NCBI GenBank assembly: GCA_016748015.1
Contig: JAAOMT010000785.1
Coordinates: 4,426 to 68,425, forward strand
Direction of reading: 5' to 3'
From: Geosiphon pyriformis
Taxonomy: Eukaryota; Glomeromycota; Glomeromycetes; Archaeosporales; Geosiphonaceae
Length of the DNA: 64,000 bases
Shown here: positions 50,039 through 61,178 of the stretch, one piece after another
Layout of the letters: each line of letters begins with the position of its first letter
Numbering within the stretch: position 1 is the first letter of the stretch
The notes under the pieces: model-generated
Seen by the model: only the letters and a program-made list of their open reading frames with translations
Told to the model about the DNA's origin: nothing
Databases searched by the model: none
Translations under genes and position numbers: made by a program

Positions 50039-51736
50039 CTTTTTATTTAACGCATTTTCGACTTTTAATTTTTATTGTATTTATCATGTAATAATTTAAA
50101 TTTTAATACTAGCATAATCTTATGATTAAAAGAAGAATTCTAGAATCTAATTTCAGGATTTTCTAATTATAAATGTACCAAGATTACTGAACTTTTAGAG
50201 GCAAATAAATGCAAAATATTTTTGTGCTCTGATAGTAGCCATATTTATCCCAAGAACCCTTTTTATGCTGCTAATTGGCTAGGTCAATATAGCAAATACT
50301 TTTTGGATAATTTCTCTTTATTTATATTACCTAAAACATCTGCTTAGACTAATCAAAATTTTCTGTTAGTGGATATTTTCAAAATATTAAAACCAAAGTT
50401 TTATGATTAAACTATGATTGCAAAGGATATTTAGACACATCTTATAATTTAATCAAAATAGAATTATCTTAAAACTATATCCGGTCTTTTACTATTGTAA
50501 GATGCCATATGCAAAAAAAGTTGGTTTAAAAAACCAAAGCCATAAAAATGTATGATAAGTTGAATTTAATTATAGCTTTAATCCAAAGATATAAGCTTTT
50601 TTCAATGTCAATAAAAAGACAAAAAATTTAAAAAAACCAAAAAATAACAAAATTCAGCTCCATATTATGCATTCAATATACTACCAGTAAATTATTCAAA
50701 TTTACAATAGCAAAAATCAAATCAGCAAAATCAGTTTTTACTCTAAAATCAATTTCAATTCACATATTTAGCAAACCATAACCATAATTAATTAGTTTCT
50801 ATTTTTTATTAAATTATTATCCAAAACTTGATTACTAAATAAATACAGTATATTATGCTCTAAAATTATCATTTTAATAATTATTTTATGTTTAAAAAAA
50901 ATTTTTTTTATTGACTTGAAATATTTTTTGCTTAAAAAAATAATAATAAATAAAATCAAACTTCAAAAACACTTGTTAATTAATTATTTTTATGCAATTA
51001 TAAAATTAATATATTGGAAAAAACAATTTGATTTAATTAATTAAAAGCTTTTAATAATTATCTAAATCATTTTTTGTGTGAAAAAATTATAAATAACTTT
51101 TAAAAAAAACTAAATTATTGCCAATGAATAATTCCATTATATTGTTGTGTTTGTTTACATGGACTTTGAGTATTTTTTGGGATATTTAATTTTTATCAAA
51201 ATTGTATTCTATGAAAAAAAATCTAATAAGAAAAAATTTATTTTTTTTGTTACTTTCTTTACATTTAAGCTTTCTGTTTATGTAACAAGAATAAACCAAG
51301 CAAAAGTGAGTGATGATATTTAAAAAAGGAAATCGGCAACAGAAAATCAAAGAACCATCACGATCAGTAGTAATCACATTTCCCCACAAGGAAAGCCAAG
51401 AAAGAATAAATGAAACATTCGGTGCATTAATCCTTGGGAATTAACAATAGTGCCCAGATGTTACATATGTGACAAACTGAACATTTTTGGCCAAGTACAT
51501 TGGAAATTGCCGACGTCACTATCTTGCAAAAGGAAACGATCAACTCCAATGAAACTTGGATTTCGGACTCTGAATTACGAATACCCAAATTAATTACATA
51601 TGCAAAAGGACTTATAAAGCCGTCCCTTGAACCCCGCTTTTTTTAGCAAAAAGTTTTCTTCGTTTTATTGAACAGAAAATATTACAATCAAATAAATTTC
51701 TCCCCATACTTCATCTTTAACTTTAACCTTTGAAAA
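50039..51736. other. Intergenic, transporter 3 to PB1-UBA gene
   Basis: AT-rich 3' flank to about 51.2 kb, then a more balanced promoter-like stretch at about 51380-51650 that includes a CGACGTCAC element resembling a bZIP/CRE site. No gene is recognised. Confidence 0.45.
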
Positions 51737-52882
51737 ATGACAACCATCAAAGTCATTTATAAATCTATTATTCGTCGCTTCAGTCTTCCATCAAACACCC
51801 GTTGGACCGACTTAGAGGCTAAAGTTCGTGAACTTTTTTCCATTCCATCCACAATCCCAATTCAACTTTCATATAGGGATGAAGACGGTGATGCTATCAC
51901 TCTTTCAACCGACTTTGAGCTTCAAGAAATTTTGACTCAACAGCCACAAGGAACTACCTTTAAATTCATTTTGAGTGTTTTGTCGGTTGACGAGAATGAA
52001 GAGAATAAAGCGGATGAAGATTCTTGGGTGTTGGAGAGTAGAGAACGTGCTGAATCGATAAATACGGTTATGTCCGATGAAACTGCAAGTATTCCTGAAG
52101 AGGCTACTGGTTTGCAAATTCAGCAAGAACATGTTATCGCGAACCCAGAAAATCCGTTCTTACAACACTCAGAACCACAAAAAATACAAAAGCCGATACA
52201 AACAAGTGAAGAGACTGTTGCAACAAAGGAACCCATTATTGAACCCCAATCTCGATCACCTTCTTATAATCATACTATTCTTACCGATGAAGTCAACGAT
52301 CCGATTTCACAGCAAAATGACTTAGAAAAGGATAAACAAAAAGAAGCTCCTGGTGAAACTTCAAATATAGCTGCCTCCTCATCTACTTCAAAAACAGAAG
52401 AACAAAGTCCAATCATTGGTTTCGCTGCAAAATTTCTGAATCAATGCCAAGATGGTTTAGCATCTAATCCTCAAATTTTTGAAACTATTCATGGTGTTAT
52501 GGAAAAAATACGTGCTGTTCCGGCTGAACTCGCTTCTTTTCGTAATCGCTTTGTAGCTGAAGCTACCAGAGAAGGTGAAACCAGTGATAATGATTTTTTC
52601 TCTTGGGCTAGAGGTCGTTCTTTCCCATTTTCATTTTCCCAAGAAGAAGAGCTCACACAAGAAGCTCTTCAAGAAAAACTCGATCTTCTTCATCAGATGG
52701 GATACTGCGAAGATGATGAACAAAATACCAACTTATTGAATCTTTACAATGGTAATCTTGAATACGTCATCGAAGTATTAATTGAGCAACAAGAGCAACG
52801 TGTTCGAGCCCCCCAAGGACAGGAAAGGTCCTCTTCAAATAATGGACAAGAAGGCCAAGAAACACGGCCATACAATATTTAG
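51737..52882 (+). CDS. PB1-UBA protein, possible autophagy or ubiquitin adaptor
   Basis: A single-exon 381-aa frame from ATG 51737. Residues 3-80 form a PB1 domain. The basic face is IKVIYKSIIRRF (Lys5, Lys9, Arg13/14). The acidic OPCA motif is YRDEDGDAITLSTDFELQE (residues 46-64). Having both faces, it should form chains or bind PB1 partners. Residues about 308-354 resemble a UBA domain (LDLLHQMGYCEDDEQNTNLL, then GNLEYVIEVL), which binds ubiquitin. The middle is acidic, Ser/Thr/Gln-rich and disordered-looking. PB1 plus UBA at opposite ends is the architecture of p62/NBR1-type selective autophagy receptors, but the ZZ and FW domains are absent and no clean LIR motif was seen. Autophagy function is therefore inference; a ubiquitin-signalling scaffold is the alternative. 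Confidence 0.85.
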   Translation: MTTIKVIYKSIIRRFSLPSNTRWTDLEAKVRELFSIPSTIPIQLSYRDEDGDAITLSTDFELQEILTQQPQGTTFKFILSVLSVDENEENKADEDSWVLESRERAESINTVMSDETASIPEEATGLQIQQEHVIANPENPFLQHSEPQKIQKPIQTSEETVATKEPIIEPQSRSPSYNHTILTDEVNDPISQQNDLEKDKQKEAPGETSNIAASSSTSKTEEQSPIIGFAAKFLNQCQDGLASNPQIFETIHGVMEKIRAVPAELASFRNRFVAEATREGETSDNDFFSWARGRSFPFSFSQEEELTQEALQEKLDLLHQMGYCEDDEQNTNLLNLYNGNLEYVIEVLIEQQEQRVRAPQGQERSSSNNGQEGQETRPYNI

Positions 52883-55685
52883 ATGGGTCAATCATTTTCT
52901 AAACAAGTTAATTTTGCTGGCAATATTCAGTTATTCAATATTGCATGTGTTTATAATTAGGAGAAATCTTCTTTTAACGTGATTATCGATAAACAAAAAA
53001 TGATATTTCTAGGGTTGCTTGATGATGAAAACCAAAGTGACTTTGGTGTTAATGAGGCACGAAAAACCTTTTATCCTCATGCTTTGGCAACAACTTAATT
53101 CAAACATTTAAAAGAAAGTCTTGGCTATCTTGCTCAATTTATTAGTTAGGATACAACTAAAATAATTTTTTTAAAAATATAACCAATTTTGAATTATCAA
53201 AGATTTTTTTACTGCAAATTATCAGTTTAATATTCAGAATATATCAAGGTCAAAATATATAAGGCTTGTAATCTTGAAAATAAAATGATCTTTTTTTGTT
53301 AGAACATCATCAATTAGTTGTTGTTTCATTATTAACATGAAATGTTGATTATCAAAATCAAAAGAAAAAAAAGCACTAATTGTTTTGGCTAAACATCAAA
53401 AATTAAATATTTCAAGTTTAGTAAAACCAAAAATCATTTTTTATTTTTTTAATATACTTTAAGATGAATAAAATTTTTAAAAATATCTTATAAGTTTATT
53501 GTAAAAAAGTAATATTAAATTTTTTACACAGGAACGAAAGATTATTTGTACTCTTTAATTTATTTAATTTGTAAAATAATTGTGTTTTCTTTCGAAAGAT
53601 TTTGGGTAAAAAAATTAATAATTGCATTGGTTAAAATAAAATTATTTTATCATGCTGAATTTATAAATTGAAAAAAAACATCATATTTGACAAATAATTT
53701 GTACCGATATTTAAAAAATCAATTTCACAAAAATTATTTTAATTTGCTACCCCCCCTCCTTCATATCTGAGCATTAAAGAATTTGAAACCTTCCATTAAA
53801 TAAAGGTGCAAAAAATTCTCAAATCATGATCATAGATTTCAAGGAAATGGTTGTTTTGATTAAAATGCTTGAATATTTTTTATTGGAATAAAGAATTTCT
53901 TTGTATCATTTCTAAAAATATAAACACCAGAAGCCGTAATAAGGATATTGTACGTAGTCAATATTTTTCTTTTGTAAATCTACCAAATTACAAATAAAAG
54001 GTATGGGAAAATATGGTTAATAGAAATGCATTTGATAAACAGTGATCAATGCTAATTTTGTAGTAATGGGAAATTTGAAATTTTATTTGCATATGACGGA
54101 GTAATCATTTCCTTTGAATACTTTGCAATTTTTAATTAATTTTCAAATCAAGCTACCAAATATTTGATATACAATTATCAAATCCGAACATTTTTGAAAA
54201 TTTGTTTTCGGTGATCAAAGGATAGTCTTTTCTGCGATTAATTAATTATTTGCAAAGCGAATTAAGCTAATTATGAAAGGAAAACATGTCGAGTTTCTTG
54301 CCAATAAAAATAAACCATCTCTTTTGCAATAGGTATTTCTTAAGAATGTTATTTATTTGCAATAAGTTAATGGTAGCAAAGTGTCGAGTATATAGGTTTT
54401 TGGAATGGTATACTGAAAATATTAATAAATTAATGATACTGTTCCAACCTCAGATTGCGAATGCTGAATTGAGACCAAGAAACGTATTAACAAAAATTTG
54501 GTAATTTTACGAATTAGTAATGAGATTAATTTTCCTATCAATCAATACCTACTTTATATCAAGGTAAAAGCTTCATTTTTTGATAAGCGAAAGTTTTATT
54601 CAAAGCTTTAGACATTCTGTGTTTAAATATTTAATTACTTTAACTGTTCGATTTCTCTTTTTTAACCAAAAATTATGATTGCTTTCAAAGAAAAATTGCA
54701 ATTTTGAGAGTCAGATGTAGAATTTTTAAGGCTTATATTTAAAATAATTCAAAAAATTTTGCCTTAGAAGTTTTAACTTTAATAATAAAATTACTCAAAG
54801 TAAAATTACTTTTAATGAGAATAAAAATTGTGAGTTAATTTACATTTTTGAAAGAGAAAATTAAGGGCTGTTTCAAAAATTATGAATATAGAGAGTAATA
54901 AATGAGTTCTAATTAAAATATCTTATGCATGAGGTTGAGTGTGCATTTACAATAATTTTATTTATTTAATCGTTTTGTCTTGAAATTTTTCGTCGAATGA
55001 AGTTTTCGGAAAATACTTTTTTGTCAAGAATTTTATATTTTCAATTATTGTCATCTATTTTCAATTTATTATTTTTTATTTGATTATTATTTTAATTTAT
55101 TATTAGTCTCATTTTTAGCCAAATTATTAACTTATTTTAACAAATAAATCTAAAATTATTATCAAAATTTAATTGGATTAATTTTCTTGACAATAATTTT
55201 TTGTTTATATTATAATATTATATTTCAAGTTATTATTTTAATATATTATAATTATTGATAACGTGATTTTCACCAACTTATATTAATTTTAAAATATATA
55301 TTCATTCAAAACTACTCTTCAATCTCAAGTTAATTCTAATTTTTAAGATTCTATGCTTATTTATAAAAGTAAAAAATTGTAGTTTGCAGATATTATATTT
55401 GATATAAAAGCCCTCTGAGTTTATAAAAGAAATTTATTAGCACAAAAGGGAAAATCAGCAAACTTATCAGACAGTCTTATCTTTTCAAACGCATGTATCG
55501 TAAACATTGAAATGAAATTTTTGGTTTAAAGTAACGATCTACAAAATACCTAATCAATATTATTCCATAAAAAGTTTTTTCCCAGATGTTTTATTAGACT
55601 GAAAATAATATTTTGTGCTGCCATAGGAGAGCAATAACTTATTTGGTACTTTGCTGAAGAAAATTTATAGTCATTTCATAAAACA
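52883..55685. other. Intergenic, PB1-UBA to lipase-like gene 3
   Basis: AT-rich DNA with a C run near 53750-53756. A short exon-like stretch at 53013-53098 reads open to a stop but cannot be tied to a gene. Confidence 0.45.
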
Positions 55686-57116
55686 ATGGTTTTAAAAATG
55701 CACTTTTCTCGCCATATTGCTTTATCACTTTCTTCTATACTTTTTATTTGTATATTAAAACTTTGGAATTCATTCACATCTTTAAACCATTTTGTTACAT
55801 ATACCATTGCAAAGGAACAGTTTGAAACTAATCATACTACAATAGGTATCAATGAAATACCTTAAAGAAACAGTCAATTTTAAAGAAAGTACAAACCATT
55901 CACATCGTATTAAACATCTTTTTCTTGTAAAAGACTTTACAGATTTTCAACCACCTTATATAGGTCTCCCAACTCCTGAGCCTTTATTTTTTTCAAGTAA
56001 TTTTCTGAACGAAAATAAAAAACTCTCTTTTTTAAAAAATTCCAATTCGAGCCATCCTAACAACGTTCGTAGAAGCCGATCTAGCAGCAGAAAAGAACTT
56101 TGCACAGATGTTGAACTATTAAAAACTTATAAATCAAGTGCATGGCTAGCAATGAGAGCATCATGCCTCAAGAAATCGAAAAAAAATATGGTTGTGCCTG
56201 GAATTTATGGTAAAAAATTTGTCATAAATTGAGAATTCGCTCTTAATTAACAAAAAATCTCGAATTTTTTAAGCTCGAATTGGGATTTCATCCGATGAAT
56301 TGGTTCTCTACATCCATGCAGATGAGCTAAGTAAAGAAGAATGGTTATCTCGAAAAAATAATTTGGTCGATTATCCCCAAATAAAAGGAGGAAAAGTTGA
56401 TGAAGGATTTTACTTGAAATTTCTTGAAACTAAAGGAGTGATGACCCTTAAGATAGCATCTACTTTAGTGAAAACCAAGATATCTAAGATTAAGGTAGCT
56501 GCATATGGAATTGGGGCTGGTAAGTTTGTTTTCTTCTTTTAAAGATATTTCTTTACTTTTTTAATACCTACTTAATTCACACAGTGTATGGCATCCTGAC
56601 AATGCTGGAATTGTTAACAATCACACATGATATCAATATATATGTGTATTCTTATGGGCAACCACATATTGGAAATAGAATATTTGCCCAATATATTAGT
56701 CAAATAGGAAGGTTCCTGAAAATCGCTCGTTTTACTTTTAAAGATGATTTCGTCCCTCGAATGCCAGTGAATGGATATCATGATTATCTGCATCATATAA
56801 TGGAAGTTTGGATCGAATCTGATGGATGTTCATGTGATGAGAGGGTATATTTTTGTATGGGCGAGACAAAAGAGATTAAAGGGTTTCGTTATGTGGAGGA
56901 AAGCATGGTATTTTTCATTCATTTAAATAATTCTGAACATTTTTTTACGGCTTCAGTCTACCAAATGGAATTATATTAAATTACTAGAACTGCAATAATC
57001 AATTTCGAGACGCAAATTTCGAATCCCACAAAGGTCCCTATTTTGGGTATACGATGGGTGTTTGCCTTGAAGAATTACCGCCATCTCCGGGTTTTAGTTA
57101 TGTTTTCCTTTGGTGA
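55686..57116 (+). CDS. Lipase class 3-like protein 3, catalytic Ser replaced (pseudo-lipase)
   Basis: Proposed exons: 55686-55793, 55846-56209, 56274-56519, 56585-56907, 56988-57116; 389 aa, phases closed. The first intron (52 nt, weak GTTACA donor, CTAAT branch-like site) is not present in gene 1. The alternative is a frameshift there or a start at ATG 55852, which would lose the hydrophobic N-terminus (HIALSLSSILFICIL). The rest parallels gene 1 exon by exon, including the 246-nt third exon. The nucleophile elbow is AAYGIGAG, with Ile236 at the Ser position. Asp294 (KDDFVPRMP) and His309 (LHHIMEVW) are kept. The oxyanion region is IHADELSKEEW. Cysteines match those of genes 1 and 2. It is probably secreted and non-hydrolytic. 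Confidence 0.82.
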
Positions 57117-57946
57117 AATTCTTTTTAATTTATTGTTGCTTTTTGATTTTTATCATCTATTTTCAGCCAGTAAATAATATTTCAAAGTAAATTAATTTTT
57201 AACCTAAAAATATTTTGTATTATGTATTATAAAATTATTGAAAACAAATAAAAAACAATAGAATTGCTAAATTCAGCTATTTCGTAAAATTACTAATATC
57301 AGGTTGATTATAAGAAAGAAGAAATTTCTAGATTATGATATGCCTTTGGAATTTTTCATAATTTGGATGAAGCTAAAATTTTGTAAAAAAGAACCAGTAA
57401 TAACTTCGTTATTGAATAGATTATAAAATTATTTTTTATGAGAAAAAAATAATAAACAATGTGGCCATGTTAATCTCATTATTGAAATTTGGACTATTTC
57501 ACAAAGCATTTTTTTAAGAATTATAAACCAGGAAAATGGGAAAAATATGAAACTTTATTAAAAATATTGTTACATCATTTCTTGACAGCTACCAGAGATA
57601 GGAGTAAGTGATTTCATCTAAATTCTTTAAAATTGAAACAATCACAATCCACTAAAATAAATATTCCCAAAAGCCTTTTGCAACAATAACCGGATTATTA
57701 AAATTTAAATAGGTAAAATTAATATCAACGAAAGAAGCCGATAGTTTTTGAAATCCATTAAATTATGAAATTTTGGAATGGTGAAATTCAAAAAATTTAG
57801 CATTTAATTATGAAACTGCCACCCCTTTTTTTATTTTTCGTTGATAATATTGATGCTTTTCTCGCGCTTATTAATATTTTGTGTTATTTATAAAAATATA
57901 AATTCTATCTTTTGGATATTTGAACATTTTATTAAAATTCAGTTAA
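57117..57946. other. Intergenic, lipase-like gene 3 to right arm
   Basis: AT-rich DNA, no gene recognised. Confidence 0.5.
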
Positions 57947-59714
57947 ATTGATACTTTGGAAATTCTTTAAAAAAGACTAATTGTCCTAGCATATTGCCTT
58001 ATGTCATCAAAATTTGAAAGATATTTTTTGAATTATAATGTTTTCTTACGCAAAAAATTTTAATGCTTTTTTGGTAATCCGAGAAATAAGACTCACAAGA
58101 AAAGGATGGTTCTCAAGAGAAACTTGCTCGAGTAAAATTTATCACGTCGACCTGCTTTTCAAGGTTGATAAAAATTTACATAAAAAATATGATAGCTCAG
58201 CAGGATTATTAACAAAACAGGAGCTATTTTAATTTTTATTACAACAATTTTGGCTGAAGGTATTCATAAATGCTAGAAATAGGTTTGAAAATATTGATTT
58301 ATTAAAATTCCCAATGCTTATTCTATCCTTTTCATCCGACGATATGATAAAATTACAATCCACTTTCTTCACTCTTGCTCTTCTCTTTTTAAACAAACAA
58401 ACCAAAGCAACAAAATATCGTTTTCAATATTGCTTTAGGCATCTTTAAAGTAAAATTGAACCTTTCAAATGGCTAGATGGCCAAAATATCTGCACTTTGT
58501 ATTTTTGATTATCTATAAGATTTTTCCATCCACGGTCACTGAATATAGAAAATTAGAAATATAATTGATTTGTAATATTCAAAGCTATACCTAATAATTT
58601 CAATTCCCAAACCAAATACATGTATATGTATTAATTCATGTCTTTGATTCAAAATCTAAATAGAATTCTCATTGAATGTAAGCAGAGCTTTGCAAAAGAG
58701 GCCAACACCGAAGATAACCAATATTTTTTTAGTCACATTTTTACATTAAAAATTCAAGGCCAAATAACTCACCTCCGTGGGCTCAAAAATGTTTTTTCAA
58801 AACGATAAGCTCTTGAAATTATGAAAAACTTTATTTGATATGCCAGCCCTTCATATTCTATGAATTGGATTCATGGAAGACTGAGACCCTCGAATAAAAA
58901 TTCAATACGCAATTGTGAACGAGAATTTCAAACTCAATAAATCTTTTAAATTTTTTCTAATTTCAGGAATCTAGTTTAAAGAAATATTTAAGGTCAACAT
59001 CAATTAAAATGAGTCCATCTCTATTTTTAATTTTTTTTAAAAAAGAATTTGGTGAAGATAAATGTTTATGATTAAACGTACATCTTAACGAAGATTGTTC
59101 TAAAAACTTTGATTCGTTGAGCTTTAATATGGGCTTTAAAGTTTTGATAATTTAAGCCTTTGTCAAGTTTTAGGCTTCCCTTAGATAGTCTACTTTATCA
59201 TTTATCTAACTCATCTTCATAAGAATTTCAAGTTTAAGAAAGTAGCCCAATTTTAGAATCAATTTTTTGGCTAAAATGAATGCATCCATTAATGATCAAT
59301 ACTTCAAACTATACATGCCAATATTGTCCTTTCACATGTATTAACAAGTATAATATATTGGAACAATATTAGTCACGTTAGAATACGGTGTTAAAAATAA
59401 ATATTGTTTTGGATGAACACAACATCCACAAGTAATTTTAAATTCATGGCATATTTGGTCAGCTAGGAGGCTAAAAAAAAAATATATTACAAATTCTTGT
59501 GTGTTTTCTAGATTGGAAATATTCTTTTCGAAATAAGATTTAACTTTGACTATAGTGTCACGCAACAGTTGTGGTTCTTAATAATGTGAAATACCTGAAT
59601 ATCATCTTGTATTTTGTCACCAGCCAAAATACTTTATTAAAAAATGGTATAAAATGAATTATTTCTTTTTAATTGATTTCTGTAGCATTATTAAAATACA
59701 ACACGATCGACTAA
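57947..59714. other. Non-coding inner part of right inverted arm
   Basis: Matches the left arm's inner non-coding part with clearly more differences than the kinase region. No product is recognised in the short ORFs it contains. Confidence 0.6.
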
Positions 59715-60744
59715 ATGGATTCAGCCCCTTGGACAAATACGGAAGCAAATTCTTATACCGCAAAAGAAAACAAATTTATCTATGAACCATACAGCTTGCA
59801 ACTAAAGAACGATAGAAGAGCTAATTTCGCATTCACAACTTCCAAACAACAGCGTACAAATTGCCGGGATTTTGGGTTATTGCAGCTCGGAAATACTTCT
59901 AACCAGTAAATCTATTGAATGGGTAGACTTTGATCGGTTCAAAGACATCAAATATTTAGCTCAAGGAGGATTTGGGACAGTATTTTCAGCTATATGGCTT
60001 GATGGACGAGTCTGTCTTGATGGCTATAATGACCTCGGTAGAACTCCACCTACAAAAGTTGCCCTAAAAAGAATAATTCCGAAAAAAGTACAAATGAATT
60101 TTTGAGAGAGGCAAGTACAATGTTCTTTAAATCATTATTTAGAGTACTGTCGAAAGTGAATATTTTCCAATGTCTACCTATTCATTCAAAATATTTTTAG
60201 GTTGCAATTCATCTCTATTGCTCTCATGCCTCTCGAGCTCTAATTCCGTTTTTTGGCATTACGCGTGATCCGAAAACGAAAGAGTTTTTACTTATATTCC
60301 AATACGCGTCAAATCATGACCTGCGTCAATATTTGAAGCGTTTCAATAAAATCTTAACATGGCAAGAAAAACTTCTCATTACAGCGCAGATTTTCGAGGC
60401 ATTGGTTTGCATCCATCAATTGGGGTTTCTTCATCGCGATCTACACCCTGGAAATGTTCTGGTGAATGGGCATCAAGTGATGGTTGCCGATTTGGGTCTT
60501 GCTTTTCCTGCAGATTCGACATCTTGGAGCAACGATAAAGGAACTTTTGGAGTGATTCCTTATATGGCACCAGAAGTTCTACGAGGCCAACCACATTCAC
60601 AATTTTCTGATGTTTACAGTGTTGGAATGATTATGTGGGAAATTGCATCAGGAGGGAAAAACCTTTTTTCGAATATAAATCATGACATTCATCTTCAGTA
60701 CTTAATTTGTGATGGGTTTCGTCCTGTTAAAGTTCCTGGTATTN
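59715..60744 (+). pseudogene. TKL-type protein kinase 2, copy B (frameshifted, 3' in gap)
   Basis: Same gene as the copy at 25642-26577. The glycine loop (AQGGFGTVFSA) and VALKR lysine are present. A 4-base deletion just after VALKR (near 60075) then shifts the frame and leads to a stop at 60103. The GC-AG intron (60111-60200) is conserved. The second exon (60201-60744) keeps HRDLHPGN, ADLGLAF and APEVLRG and, from 60333 to the gap, differs from copy A by a single residue (Ala to Val before CIHQ). A 64-codon ATG frame at 59715 overlaps the start in another frame and is not clearly part of it. The gene is unlikely to make a full kinase unless the deletion is an assembly error. Confidence 0.75.
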
Positions 60745-61178
60745 NNNNNNNNNNNNNNNNNNNNNNNNNNNNNNNNNNNNNNNNNNNNNNNNNNNNNNNN
60801 NNNNNNNNNNNNNNNNNNNNNNNNNNNNNNNNNNNNNNNNNNNNNNNNNNNNNNNNNNNNNNNNNNNNNNNNNNNNNNNNNNNNNNNNNNNNNNNNNNNN
60901 NNNNNNNNNNNNNNNNNNNNNNNNNNNNNNNNNNNNNNNNNNNNNNNNNNNNNNNNNNNNNNNNNNNNNNNNNNNNNNNNNNNNNNNNNNNNNNNNNNNN
61001 NNNNNNNNNNNNNNNNNNNNNNNNNNNNNNNNNNNNNNNNNNNNNNNNNNNNNNNNNNNNNNNNNNNNNNNNNNNNNNNNNNNNNNNNNNNNNNNNNNNN
61101 NNNNNNNNNNNNNNNNNNNNNNNNNNNNNNNNNNNNNNNNNNNNNNNNNNNNNNNNNNNNNNNNNNNNNNNNNNNNNN
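60745..61178. other. Assembly gap (434 N)
   Basis: A run of N at the position homologous to the 455-N gap of the left arm, with the same flanking sequence in reverse orientation. Confidence 0.98.

Noticed and set aside
52010-52040. LIR-like EDSWVLE in the PB1-UBA protein
   Set aside because: The hydrophobic residue is at the wrong spacing (W-x-L instead of W-x-x-L), so no Atg8-binding motif is claimed.
53013-53098. Exon-like stretch after the PB1-UBA gene (reads LLDDENQSDFGVNEARKTF to a stop)
   Set aside because: No upstream exon joins it in frame, and the PB1-UBA frame already has its own stop. It could be an old remnant.
54286-54504. 72-codon frame
   Set aside because: No family features and poor coding composition.
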